A DNA stretch of 11,022 bases, taken from assembly GCA_030838245.1 (NCBI GenBank), contig JAUTXB010000075.1, positions 1 to 11,022 on the forward strand, read 5' to 3'. Shown piece after piece: positions 1 to 7,454 of this stretch; the stretch's first letter is position 1, and each line of letters opens with the position of its first letter. This DNA comes from Acidimicrobiaceae bacterium (GTDB lineage: Bacteria; Actinomycetota; Acidimicrobiia; Acidimicrobiales; RAAP-2). Position numbers and translations under genes: made by a program. The notes beneath the pieces were generated by a model. The model worked only from the letters and a program-made list of their open reading frames with translations, was not told the origin of the DNA and did not search any database.

Positions 1-495
1 GCCGCGGGCCACGGCGCCGGGCGACCGTCGAAGCGCTTCACGGTGATCGGCAACGATCCCACCCTTGATCTCCTCACCCGTCGAGATGACCTGCTCATCT
101 TGTTGCTGCAGGAAGCCCTCAACCTGCTCGGGCCACAGGCCGCCGAGCACATGGCCGAGCGCGTGGGCGAAGAGTACGGGCGCTCCCTGGCCGGCCACAT
201 GGCACCGGGCGACGGTCAGCGCTCCCTCCGAGCGGCCATGCACGCCATCGCCGACACCCTGACCGCCCACGGATTCTCGGCCCATGCCGAGGATCAGGGT
301 GCTTCCACTGCAGTGGTGGCGGACAGCTGTCCGTTCGGGGACGCGGCGTCGCAGTACCCCGTCCTGTGCGCGGTCGACCGCGGCATGGTCAAGGGACTGC
401 TGGCCGGCTTGTGCGGCGAGAGCCCCGAAGGTGCGGTTCCCGTGGTCCTGTCGTCGCGAGCTCGCGGCGACGATGCCTGCGTCGCGTTGGTCTGA
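1..495 (+). CDS. SufR-like transcriptional regulator, C-terminal part (5' truncated by the window edge)
   Basis: The frame is open from base 1 to the TGA at 493-495, leaving 164 visible residues. The first visible residues include GRPSKRF, which resembles the wing end of winged-helix regulators of the ArsR/DeoR-like SufR group, so the DNA-binding domain lies mostly outside the window. A helical middle part (LLILLLQEALNLLG) follows, then a cysteine-bearing C-terminal domain. The four cysteine codons are at 328, 367, 412 and 478, giving C-x12-C-x14-C-x21-C with SCPFGDAA and VLCAVD around the first two. SufR proteins bind an Fe-S cluster through conserved C-terminal cysteines and repress Fe-S assembly genes; that role here is inferred from the cysteines and from the cysteine desulfurase gene 90 bp downstream on the same strand. 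A GTG at 43 could start a shorter protein, but the wing-like residues before it argue for a truncated longer gene. An ArsR-type regulator with another ligand remains possible. Confidence 0.75.
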   Translation, partial: AAGHGAGRPSKRFTVIGNDPTLDLLTRRDDLLILLLQEALNLLGPQAAEHMAERVGEEYGRSLAGHMAPGDGQRSLRAAMHAIADTLTAHGFSAHAEDQGASTAVVADSCPFGDAASQYPVLCAVDRGMVKGLLAGLCGESPEGAVPVVLSSRARGDDACVALV

Positions 496-501
496 CCATG
501 C

Positions 502-519
502 CACCGGGAGGACCCGGTG
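502..519. repeat. Perfect inverted repeat between the regulator and the cysteine desulfurase gene
   Basis: CACCGGG at 502-508 and CCCGGTG at 513-519 form a perfect 7-bp stem with an AGGA loop, starting 6 bp after the regulator stop and about 66 bp before the next start codon. No T tract follows, so it does not look like a standard intrinsic terminator. It could be an operator half-site pair or an mRNA hairpin between the two genes. In DNA this GC-rich a few such stems per 10 kb are expected by chance, so function is speculative. Confidence 0.25.
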
Positions 520-585
520 CGTCCGGGGTGCCCCACATCCCTTGGGCTCCCCGACCCCATTCGAGAGTGCACGGGGCCTGAAGCA

Positions 586-1740
586 ATGACCCGGCACTAC
601 CTCGATCACGCGTCGACGACACCACTCCGCCCCGAGGCGTCGGAGGCGATGGCGGCCTGGCAGGACACGGGCATCACCGCCGATCCCGGACGAGTCCACA
701 CCGAGGGACGGATCGCCAGGGCCACCTTGGAGGATGCCCGCGACCAGGTGAGCGCCTTTCTCCGCGTCCGTCCCCGCCAGGTCATCTTCACCTCCGGCGG
801 CGCCGAGGCGATCAATGCCGCCGTGTGGGGAGCAGCGCGGGCTCGGCCGGGGACGATGGTGTGCTCGGCCGTCGAACACTCCGCCGTCCGTGACTCGTCG
901 GCCCGGTCGGGGCCGGTAGTCGAGCTCGCCGTGGACGGCCGAGGTCGCATCGACCCAGACGCCGTCAGCAACGCCATCGAGCGGGCCAGAATCGAATCCG
1001 GCCAACCGCCGTCGCTCGTGCACTGCCAGTGGGGCAACCACGAGGTGGGCACGGTGCAACCGGTGCCCGAGGTGATCGATCGATGTCGGCAACCAGACGT
1101 CTCGGTCCTCGTCCACGTCGACGCGGTCGCCGCCGCCGGACACGTTCCACTCGATCTCGGGGCGCTCGACGCCGACCTGGTCTCGGTCTCCGCCCACAAG
1201 CTGGGCGGTCCTCCCGGCATCGGCGCCCTCGTTGTGCGCCGGGGACTTCGGATCGACCCGTTTCTGGTAGGCGGCGAACAGGAGCGGGCCCGGCGGGCCG
1301 GGTTCGAGAACGTGGGTGCGGCCGTGGGCTTCGGTGCTGCCGTCGCCGCCCTGGCCGGTGGCGACCGGATGGCCGACGAGGAGGCCCTCGCCCGCCGGCA
1401 CACGGACCTGCTCCGGAAGGCCGCTCTGAGTGTCGCCGGGGTCACCGAGTACGGGGACAACGGCCACCGGCTTCCCCACATCGTGTGCCTGGGGATCGAG
1501 GGCGTTGAAGCTGAGCCCGTCCTGCTCGGCTTGGACCAAGCCGGCATCGCCGTTCACTCAGGCTCGTCGTGCTCGTCCGAGTCGCTCGAGCCATCGCCCG
1601 TTTTGCAAGCCATGGGTGTCGACGCCGACCGGTCGTTGCGGTTGTCGGTGGGATGGTCCACGTCGGACGCCGACATCGACGCGTTTGCCGAGTCCTTCCC
1701 CCGAGTGGTCGCCGGCCTTCGTGCTCTCCGGAGCGCCTGA
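586..1740 (+). CDS. nifS: Cysteine desulfurase, NifS/IscS family (PLP-dependent)
   Basis: The 384-residue product is typical in length for the class I (NifS/IscS) cysteine desulfurases, which take sulfur from cysteine as an enzyme persulfide, release alanine, and supply sulfur for Fe-S clusters and thio-cofactors. Visible landmarks are the N-terminal YLDHASTTP, VEHSAV with the PLP-stacking His98, GNHEVGTVQP (about 150-159), VDA with Asp179, the Schiff-base lysine Lys205 in SAHKLGGPPGIGAL, and the mobile catalytic-cysteine loop HSGSSCSSESLEPS with Cys329. The ATG at 586 is chosen because YLDHASTTP normally begins within a few residues of the start; an upstream in-frame ATG at 517 would add 23 residues that do not resemble the family. 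Several usual cofactor-contact residues differ: Ala73, Ala182 and Phe240 sit where Thr, Gln and Thr are typical. No IscU, SufB or SufU gene is adjacent. It may be co-regulated with the SufR-like gene upstream. Confidence 0.9.
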   Translation: MTRHYLDHASTTPLRPEASEAMAAWQDTGITADPGRVHTEGRIARATLEDARDQVSAFLRVRPRQVIFTSGGAEAINAAVWGAARARPGTMVCSAVEHSAVRDSSARSGPVVELAVDGRGRIDPDAVSNAIERARIESGQPPSLVHCQWGNHEVGTVQPVPEVIDRCRQPDVSVLVHVDAVAAAGHVPLDLGALDADLVSVSAHKLGGPPGIGALVVRRGLRIDPFLVGGEQERARRAGFENVGAAVGFGAAVAALAGGDRMADEEALARRHTDLLRKAALSVAGVTEYGDNGHRLPHIVCLGIEGVEAEPVLLGLDQAGIAVHSGSSCSSESLEPSPVLQAMGVDADRSLRLSVGWSTSDADIDAFAESFPRVVAGLRALRSA

Positions 1741-1788
1741 CCCCTCGTTCCGGTGCGAGAGCGGTCGGGTCCCAGTGCCCGAGCCGTT
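1741..1788. terminator. Convergent gap with two short hairpins, possible weak bidirectional terminator
   Basis: This 48-bp gap lies between two genes that converge tail to tail. It holds CTCG/CGAG (1744-1747 with 1756-1759) and TCGGG/CCCGA (1765-1769 with 1778-1782). The stems are only 4-5 bp and neither has a T tract on either strand, so the call rests mainly on the convergent arrangement. Confidence 0.2.
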
Positions 1789-3141
1789 TCAGGCGGCGGG
1801 GACCTTCGACGGGAGGGCCACGCCGGCCTGGGTGAACGCCTGGCGGATATAGGGCGCCGCCTGCTTGATGACCGATGCGCCGGGGACGGGGTTCGTCGCT
1901 CCGAGGAACTGCTGGTACTGGGCCACTGCGCCGGTGGCGTCGTGATCCTGCTGCAACAGGATGGTCCCCAGATAGAGGTGGCCGGCGAAGTCCCGCGGGT
2001 CGAGTTTCACCGCCGACTCCACCAGCTTGCGTCCCTCGGACATCAACGTGGCGCTCTTGCCCGAGGATCCCACTTGGTAGTCGAGCCAACCCAGCTGGGC
2101 TGTGGCCTGGGCCTGGCGCGGGTCCTGGCTCAAGATCTGGTTGTAGAGCTGTGCGGCCTGGCTGAACTGTCCGGCGTCCTCGGAGGCGGCCGCCTGCGCC
2201 AGCATCTGGGTCACCTTTTGTTGCTGGCTGAGGGTCACGTTCCCGGTCTCGGTCTGGCCCGGGAGCCGTGGCACCGCGATCAACACCACGGCCAGCACGA
2301 CCGCCGCAGCCAGGGCGGTGACGGCGCCGCCCATGAGGAACCGCTGTCGGCGACTACGCCGAGGGCGCTGGGCCTGAGCCCGGTCACCCGGTTTCGCACC
2401 GGGCGCGACGGCGTCCTCGAGCGACGGGCCGGCATCGTCGACAGATGAACCGGGGTCGACGGCCAACACAGGTGTTGTGGAGGCCTCCGCCGTCGCCGTG
2501 GCACCGATAGCAACCATTCGGGACTCGACGGCTTCCATGGCCTCGAGCCGGGAACGGTCCCGTCGGCGCAGCGCGTCGTAGTCGACATCGGACAGGTCCC
2601 CGGCGTCGTGCTCCGCTTGCGCGTCGGCCAGGGACCGCTCCAAGAAGATCCGTCGATCGGCCCGCGCCTCGGGGCTCATGTCGGCCAGGGCCACGGTGTC
2701 GGCCGCCTCGTCCCCGGCAGCGAGGCCCCGCCGTCGACGACGAATCAGGAACAAGACGAGTCCGCCGAGCGCCACCACGCCGGCGGCCAGGGGCAAGACC
2801 CACACCAGCAGGGACCAGCCGCTGGTCGGAGGCGTCAGCACAATGGACGAGCCGTACCGGGCGATCAGGTAGTCGTCGATCTGTGTGTCCGTCCGCCCCG
2901 CCGCCACCTGCGCGGCAATGGCATTGCGCACGGTAATGGCCGTCTGGGCGTTGGAGTTGGCTACCGAGAGGTCCTCACAACTGGGGCACTTGATACCCGA
3001 GGCGATGGCCTGGACCCGTTGGGCCCGGGTCATGGGCTTCGATGAGAACACCCCGCTCCCGACCACCAGGGCGACTACCAGGGCGACGGCCAGAGCGACC
3101 CAGACGAGCGATCGCCGTCGGGTCGCCGACGACACGCTCAC
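1789..3141 (-). CDS. ccmH: Cytochrome c maturation protein CcmH fused to a CcmI/CycH-type TPR domain
   Basis: The 450-residue protein has four parts. An N-terminal membrane helix (about 12-32) leads into an extracytoplasmic CcmH domain with the redox pair Cys52-Pro-Ser-Cys55, SVANSNA, and IDDYLIARYG near 88-97. A second helix (about 110-133) ends in a run of arginines. A cytoplasmic linker with FLERSLADAQAEHDAG (about 166-181) resembles the start of CcmI. A third helix (about 268-292) precedes a TPR-like region (about 305-415). CcmH reduces or holds apocytochrome cysteines, and CcmI binds the apocytochrome C-terminus and delivers it to CcmF. The CcmH-CcmI fusion is also found in E. coli CcmH. 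The usual family motif is LRCxxC; here it reads IKCPSC. The start is GTG at 3141, the first start after an in-frame stop at 3175-3177; a second GTG lies two codons later. No clear Shine-Dalgarno sequence is visible. It is the last gene of the ccm cluster. Confidence 0.92.
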   Translation of the reverse strand: MSVSSATRRRSLVWVALAVALVVALVVGSGVFSSKPMTRAQRVQAIASGIKCPSCEDLSVANSNAQTAITVRNAIAAQVAAGRTDTQIDDYLIARYGSSIVLTPPTSGWSLLVWVLPLAAGVVALGGLVLFLIRRRRRGLAAGDEAADTVALADMSPEARADRRIFLERSLADAQAEHDAGDLSDVDYDALRRRDRSRLEAMEAVESRMVAIGATATAEASTTPVLAVDPGSSVDDAGPSLEDAVAPGAKPGDRAQAQRPRRSRRQRFLMGGAVTALAAAVVLAVVLIAVPRLPGQTETGNVTLSQQQKVTQMLAQAAASEDAGQFSQAAQLYNQILSQDPRQAQATAQLGWLDYQVGSSGKSATLMSEGRKLVESAVKLDPRDFAGHLYLGTILLQQDHDATGAVAQYQQFLGATNPVPGASVIKQAAPYIRQAFTQAGVALPSKVPAA

Positions 3142-3161
3142 CGGAGGCGGGTGGGGGCCAC

Positions 3162-3176
3162 GAAACCCACGGTTTC
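3162..3176. repeat. Short perfect inverted repeat in the ccmG-ccmH gap
   Basis: GAAACC (3162-3167) and GGTTTC (3171-3176) flank a 3-nt loop, in the 49-bp gap between the ccmG stop and the ccmH start. This is the longest gap inside the ccm cluster. The hairpin may affect mRNA stability or ccmH translation, but there is no T tract and a 6-bp stem can arise by chance. Confidence 0.2.
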
Positions 3177-3190
3177 AGCCGGGGGAACAG

Positions 3191-3799
3191 TCACGGATTG
3201 GACGCCTTGGCTCGCTGGATGACCGCGGTGAGGTCCTTGGCCGTCACCGGCCCGAGGTAGTCGGCGACCACCCGGCCGTCGGGCGCGATCACGAAGGTCG
3301 ACGGGGGCGAGCCGACGCCATAGTCGAGGCGGATGGTCCCCTGCGGGTCGGCCATGGTCGGCCAGGTGGCGCCCTGCGAAGCCTGGTAGCTCCGGGCTGC
3401 CGACACCGTGTCCTGGATGACCACCGACAGCATCGACGCATCGCCGGTCCGCTGGTGCTCGTACTGGAACTGGACCAGCTCGGGTTCCTCTTGTTGGCAG
3501 GGCTCGCACCAGCTGGCGAAGAAGTTCACCACCACGTACTTCCCCGGGTGGGCCGGCATGGTGAAGTGGGTTCCGTCCACGGTGGCTCCGGAGATGGCCG
3601 GGGCCTGCTTGCCCAGCAGCGGGCTGGCCGCCTGGGCCGTCGTGGCCTGCGGCCGGGTGGCCAGCACCGCGGTCAGGCCGGCGGCGATGACCAGCACGGC
3701 CAGGCCGATCCACCGAGCCGTATGCCTGGCCCGGACCGGCCGACCCGGACCCCCGCCGCCCGAGGACGGCCCGGCCGGCGTTGCCGACGACTGGCTCAC
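3191..3799 (-). CDS. ccmG: CcmG/ResA/TlpA-type membrane-anchored thioredoxin
   Basis: The 202-residue protein begins with a Gly/Pro-rich cytoplasmic segment, has one membrane anchor (about 30-47), and then an extracytoplasmic thioredoxin fold. The active site is NFFASWCEPCQQEEP with Cys98 and Cys101; CEPC is the sequence also seen in ResA. The cis-proline loop is SPPSTFVIAPDG (about 164-175). CcmG passes electrons from CcdA to CcmH or directly to the apocytochrome CxxCH cysteines. The GTG start at 3799 overlaps the ccmF stop by 4 bp (GTGA), suggesting translational coupling. The fold alone cannot separate CcmG from ResA or general TlpA proteins; the ccmG name comes from its position between ccmF and ccmH. 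Confidence 0.9.
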   Translation of the reverse strand: MSQSSATPAGPSSGGGGPGRPVRARHTARWIGLAVLVIAAGLTAVLATRPQATTAQAASPLLGKQAPAISGATVDGTHFTMPAHPGKYVVVNFFASWCEPCQQEEPELVQFQYEHQRTGDASMLSVVIQDTVSAARSYQASQGATWPTMADPQGTIRLDYGVGSPPSTFVIAPDGRVVADYLGPVTAKDLTAVIQRAKASNP

Positions 3800-5913
3800 G
3801 GCCGGTCCCCGATGCCCACCGGGACCTGCTCGGGCTCAGCCGATCGGGGCTCGGACTCCTCCAGTTCGGCGAGGCGGCCGTCGCCGCCGTCCTCGTCCTC
3901 GCCCTCGGGGCCGGACGAGCCGGCCACGCCCCTGACCGGCTGGGACACCGGGTCGGTGGGGCGGCGGCGGCGACCCGGGACGGCCGACAGGATCGTGCCC
4001 ACCACCAGCAGCGCTCCCCCGACCCACATCCAGGCGACCAACGGCTGGACGACCACGCCGACGACCACCGAGGAGCCCGAGGGGATCTTGTCGATGGTCA
4101 GGTAGACGTCGTCCTTCCAGCTCGAGTCGATCGACGGGGTGCCCACCACGTTGGCCGTGTTGGAGCCGAAGGTGGTGAGGGCGGGTCGGAAGTTCCCACC
4201 CCCGTCCACCTTGATGATCGCCTCTTGCGCCGTCGACGCCGGGGTGACGACCCTGCGAAAGCCGATGAACTGCACGGTATGCCCACCGAACGACGCAGTC
4301 TGGCCGGGGGCCAACCGGACCTGCCCTCGCTGCCCGAAGGAGGTGGCGGCGGCCAGTCCGACGGCGATGACCACCACGCCGATGTGCACCACCATGCCGC
4401 CGTTGGCCCGCCCGACGAAACCCCGCCACCCGGCCAGGGTGGCGCGCCCCGGGGTGGCACCGGCCGCCCGAGCCGAGCGCCAGGCCAGCCGGACCGACAG
4501 GACCAGGGCCCGGCCGGCCGACGCCGCCGCGAACGCCCCCAGACCGAAGGCCACCAGTGGCTCGAGCCCGTGGACGCCACCGATCACGCAGGCCACCACC
4601 GTCACCACGGCCAGCGCGGCGGGCACGGCGATGCGTCCCCGCATCACCGCCAGCGTCGTCTTCCGCCAGGGCAACGCCGGGGCCACGCCCATCAGGAACA
4701 ACAGGGCCAGGCCGAGGGGTACGGCCAGCGCGTTGAAATACGGCGCCCCCACTGTGACCTGCTGGCCGTTGAGGGCTTGGTAAAGCAGCGGGAACACCGT
4801 CCCCAGCAAGACCACGAAAGCGAAGGCGACGAACAGCAAGTTGTTGCCCAGGAACGCCCCCTCCCGGCTGAGCGGCGCGTCGATACCGCCCGCGGACCGC
4901 AACCGGTCCCCCCGCCAGGCGATGAGGCCGACCCCCACCACCAGCACCAGCGCGAAGAACCCGATGAGCAAAGGACCGATGGTGGAGTCGGAGAAGGTGT
5001 GGACCGACTGGATCACGCCGGAGCGGGTGAGGAACGTGCCGAGGATGGTCAGGCTGAAGGTGGCGATGACCAACGACAGGTTCCAGACGCGCAGCAACCC
5101 GCGACGTTGCTGCACCATCACCGAGTGCAGGTAGGCGGTGCCGCACAACCAGGGCAGGAACGAGGCGTTCTCGACCGGGTCCCACGCCCAGAACCCTCCC
5201 CATCCCAGCACCTGGTAGGACCACCACATGCCGAGCAGGATGCCGGCGGTGAGAAACCCCCAGGCGAACAGGGTCCACCGCCGGGTCTCGCTCTGCCAGT
5301 CATCGTCGAGCCGACCGGTGATCAGCGAGGCCACGGCGAAGGCGAAGGGAAGGGTGAACCCGACGAACCCCAGGTACAACATGGGCGGATGGAACGCCAC
5401 CAGCGGGTTGTCCTGCAACAAGACGTTGGGCCCGTTGCCGTTGGTGACCACCGCTCCCACCACTCGCCGGAACGGGTCGGCCGGCCCCAGCATGAGCATG
5501 AAGAAGAAGGCGGCGACCACGTAGACGACGAGGGTGGCCCAGGCCACCAGTCGGTCGCTTCCCCGCGTGCGGAACCGCCACACCATGGCGGTGGCATAGC
5601 CGCCCAGGATCACCCCCCATAAGAGGATGGATCCCTCCAGGGCTGACCACATACCGGTGATCGAGTACAGCAGCGGCGTCGAGGTGGAGTTGTTGTCGGC
5701 CACGTAGACGAGAGAGAAGTCGTGGGTGACGAGGGCGTGCTCCATCGCCGCGGTGGCCACCAGCCCGCCGAGCAGGATGATCGGGGCGTAGATCTGGGCG
5801 TTGCGGATGACGGTGTCCCTGCCCTTGGCCAGCCCGACGACCATGACCACGATGCCGACCACGGCGGCGGCCAGCCCCAACAGGACCCCGGTGTGCCCGA
5901 GTGCTGCGTTCAC
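3796..5913 (-). CDS. ccmF: Haem lyase subunit CcmF (cytochrome c-type biogenesis, WWD family)
   Basis: The 705-residue polytopic membrane protein carries the CcmF hallmarks in order: GMWSALEGSILLW (about 87-99), AFHPPMLYLG with His175, the WWD haem-handling segment WGGFWAWDPVENASFLPW (about 238-255), SVHTFSDS with His305, and a late RANGGMVVHIGVVV stretch, followed by a soluble extracytoplasmic domain and a final membrane helix ending in RRRR. CcmF takes haem from CcmE and, with CcmH and CcmI, forms the thioether bonds to apocytochrome. It is slightly longer than usual because of an acidic, proline-rich cytoplasmic tail of about 50 residues after the last helix. The GTG at 5913 starts 28 bp after the ccmE stop, and no in-frame start codon lies between the two; the Shine-Dalgarno match is weak. 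Its 3' end overlaps ccmG by 4 bp. Confidence 0.95.
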   Translation of the reverse strand: MNAALGHTGVLLGLAAAVVGIVVMVVGLAKGRDTVIRNAQIYAPIILLGGLVATAAMEHALVTHDFSLVYVADNNSTSTPLLYSITGMWSALEGSILLWGVILGGYATAMVWRFRTRGSDRLVAWATLVVYVVAAFFFMLMLGPADPFRRVVGAVVTNGNGPNVLLQDNPLVAFHPPMLYLGFVGFTLPFAFAVASLITGRLDDDWQSETRRWTLFAWGFLTAGILLGMWWSYQVLGWGGFWAWDPVENASFLPWLCGTAYLHSVMVQQRRGLLRVWNLSLVIATFSLTILGTFLTRSGVIQSVHTFSDSTIGPLLIGFFALVLVVGVGLIAWRGDRLRSAGGIDAPLSREGAFLGNNLLFVAFAFVVLLGTVFPLLYQALNGQQVTVGAPYFNALAVPLGLALLFLMGVAPALPWRKTTLAVMRGRIAVPAALAVVTVVACVIGGVHGLEPLVAFGLGAFAAASAGRALVLSVRLAWRSARAAGATPGRATLAGWRGFVGRANGGMVVHIGVVVIAVGLAAATSFGQRGQVRLAPGQTASFGGHTVQFIGFRRVVTPASTAQEAIIKVDGGGNFRPALTTFGSNTANVVGTPSIDSSWKDDVYLTIDKIPSGSSVVVGVVVQPLVAWMWVGGALLVVGTILSAVPGRRRRPTDPVSQPVRGVAGSSGPEGEDEDGGDGRLAELEESEPRSAEPEQVPVGIGDRP

Positions 5914-5941
5914 CGCGGCGGTCCGGCAACCACGACCGTGA

Positions 5942-6436
5942 TCACCGCTTGGTCCCGTTGGGTGCGGTCACCCGGTTGGGGTGGGCGGCCACGTACGAGG
6001 AGGAGTGCTTCACCAGGATCTGGTTGGAGTCGAAGGCGTTCCCGTTGAAGTGGCCGACCACCACGACGGGGATGTTGGGCTGGAAGAGCTGCGGCGGGCT
6101 CCCGGTGTTCGCCACCTGGGCGGACACCCCGTTGCTTTGCACGGTGAAGTCCACACCGGTCGGCGTGTCGTGCACCGATCCGGGGACGACCACTCCCTCT
6201 AGCCGGAAGTCCCGGGAGCCGAGGGAGGCCTTTTGGTGCATGGCCTGGTCGACGGTCAGGTAGTAGTCGAGCGAGCTGCCCAGGCCCTTCACCAACAAGA
6301 AGGCGAACGCCGCGGCCAGCACGACGCCGACCCCGACGTAGCGGAGCCGATGGGACTGGCGCGGGCCGGGGGCGGGCTCGTTCGGGGCGGCCGGCACCGG
6401 TGGCGAGCCCGGGCCGGCCGGGGGGGCGATGGTCAT
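5942..6436 (-). CDS. ccmE: Haem chaperone CcmE
   Basis: The 164-residue protein has a proline-rich cytoplasmic N-terminus (1-29), one membrane helix (about 32-50) and an extracytoplasmic OB-fold-like beta domain beginning LDYYLTVDQAM. Near the C-terminus VKHSSSYVAAHP gives the His-x-x-x-Tyr motif (His144, Tyr148); the histidine is the residue that binds haem covalently in the known family, and the tyrosine is its haem-iron ligand. Some archaeal and deltaproteobacterial CcmE proteins have Cys instead of this His, so this is the classical form. CcmE receives haem through CcmC and CcmD and passes it to CcmF. The ATG at 6436 overlaps the ccmD stop as ATGA. Confidence 0.94.
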   Translation of the reverse strand: MTIAPPAGPGSPPVPAAPNEPAPGPRQSHRLRYVGVGVVLAAAFAFLLVKGLGSSLDYYLTVDQAMHQKASLGSRDFRLEGVVVPGSVHDTPTGVDFTVQSNGVSAQVANTGSPPQLFQPNIPVVVVGHFNGNAFDSNQILVKHSSSYVAAHPNRVTAPNGTKR

Positions 6437-6600
6437 GGACCGTCCGAGGCGCGCTCATCGGCGGCCACGTCGGCCGCGGCCACGTCTGCCTCGGTCAGGG
6501 CCACGAGTCGATTCAAGCGGCGCCGCCGCCAGATCAGCTGTACGGCATAGAGGAACAGAATCCCGAGCACGATGCTGTACCCGGCGACGACGTAGTTCAC
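6433..6600 (-). CDS. ccmD: Small membrane protein CcmD
   Basis: This 55-residue frame is read directly between ccmC and ccmE. It starts MNYVVAGYSIVLGILFLY, continues through AVQLIW to the basic stretch RRRRLNRL, and ends in an acidic, alanine-rich tail. One N-terminal membrane helix followed by a cluster of arginines is the usual CcmD design, and CcmD lies between ccmC and ccmE in System I operons. CcmD supports release of holo-CcmE from the CcmABC complex. The GTG start at 6600 overlaps the ccmC stop by 4 bp, and its TGA overlaps the ccmE ATG by 4 bp, so the frame is fixed at both ends by coupled junctions. Sequence conservation in CcmD is low; the identification relies on size, topology and position. 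Confidence 0.88.
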   Translation of the reverse strand: MNYVVAGYSIVLGILFLYAVQLIWRRRRLNRLVALTEADVAAADVAADERASDGP

Positions 6601-7454
6601 CGGACCACCTCGCTGACCGGGACGGCCGGCTCGGCCGGATGGTCTGCCGGGGTGACGGCCACCACCGGGGCTCTCGGTGCCTCGGCTCCGGACCCGGGCC
6701 CGGGCCTGACCCCGGCGGCGACGACTCCCTCGGCCCGGCGTTGGCGGATGGCGGTATCGAGCTCACCCGTGCCCAACTGGTCCTGGAGCGACCCGATCCG
6801 GAACCGGACGAGCAGCATCCACACAAAGACCAGGGTCAGGGCCACGAAGCCGAGGAGCAGCGTCCAAGCCATCGAGCCGTGGATCTGGGGCGACAGGTCC
6901 GGGTTGAGGACCGTGGCCCCCTGGTGGAGGGTCTTCCACCACAGGACCGAGAAGTGGACGATGGGGACGTCGACGGCGGCGAACAGGGCGGCGAAGGCAC
7001 AGCGCTTGGCCCGGACCTCGGGGTCGGCGGGAACCCGGCGGAGGGCCAGGTAGCCGAGAAACAAGATCAGCAACAGGGCCGTGCTGGTCAGCCGGGCGTC
7101 CCAGGTCCAGTACACGCCCCAGGTGGGTCGGCCCCAGATCGATCCGGAGATCAGCGTGCAGACGTTGAACACCACCCCGACCTCGACCGAGGCTGCGGCC
7201 AGACGGTCCCTAAAGAGGGAGCGGGTGCGGGGCCACAGATAGAGCAGGCTGGCCACCGCGGCCAGAGCGAAGGCCAGGTAGAGGGCGACCCAGGCCACGG
7301 CGGGATGAAGGTAAACCAGGCGGACGAGGTCGCCCTGGGTCTTGTCGGGCGGGGTGATCCACAGACCCAGCCACACGGTGAAGACGAGGCTCACCAGCGC
7401 GGTGAGGCCGATGACCCGGGTGGCCCACAGCGCACGCGGCGATTGTCTGATCAC
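6597..7454 (-). CDS. ccmC: Haem transfer protein CcmC (WWD family)
   Basis: The 285-residue protein has six predicted membrane helices. The WWD segment WGRPTWGVYWTWDARLTS spans about 107-124, and the two external haem-ligand histidines are His50 (VYLHPAVAW) and His177 (WWKTLHQG). CcmC holds haem at the outer membrane face and drives its covalent attachment to CcmE. A frame extending to 7535 exists, but the GTG at 7454 is preferred: it gives MIRQSPRALW, places the first helix at a normal distance, and overlaps the ccmB stop as GTGA. After the last helix there is a cytoplasmic tail of about 65 residues rich in Pro, Ala and Gly, longer than in E. coli CcmC and of unknown role. Its stop overlaps the ccmD start. 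Confidence 0.94.
   Translation of the reverse strand: MIRQSPRALWATRVIGLTALVSLVFTVWLGLWITPPDKTQGDLVRLVYLHPAVAWVALYLAFALAAVASLLYLWPRTRSLFRDRLAAASVEVGVVFNVCTLISGSIWGRPTWGVYWTWDARLTSTALLLILFLGYLALRRVPADPEVRAKRCAFAALFAAVDVPIVHFSVLWWKTLHQGATVLNPDLSPQIHGSMAWTLLLGFVALTLVFVWMLLVRFRIGSLQDQLGTGELDTAIRQRRAEGVVAAGVRPGPGSGAEAPRAPVVAVTPADHPAEPAVPVSEVVR

Noticed and set aside
517..585. Upstream ATG for the cysteine desulfurase
   Set aside because: The extra 23 residues do not resemble the family, whose proteins begin just before the YLDHASTTP-type motif.
606..1547. Minus-strand open frame antisense to the cysteine desulfurase gene
   Set aside because: Ser/Thr/Arg/Pro-rich with no motif; the plus strand encodes all desulfurase landmarks over the same bases.
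3781..5622. Plus-strand open frame of 613 codons antisense to ccmF
   Set aside because: It lies fully opposite a gene with clear CcmF motifs, and its predicted protein is a low-complexity mix of Gly, His, Pro, Gln and Asp with no domain, as expected from GC-rich third positions read in the opposite strand.
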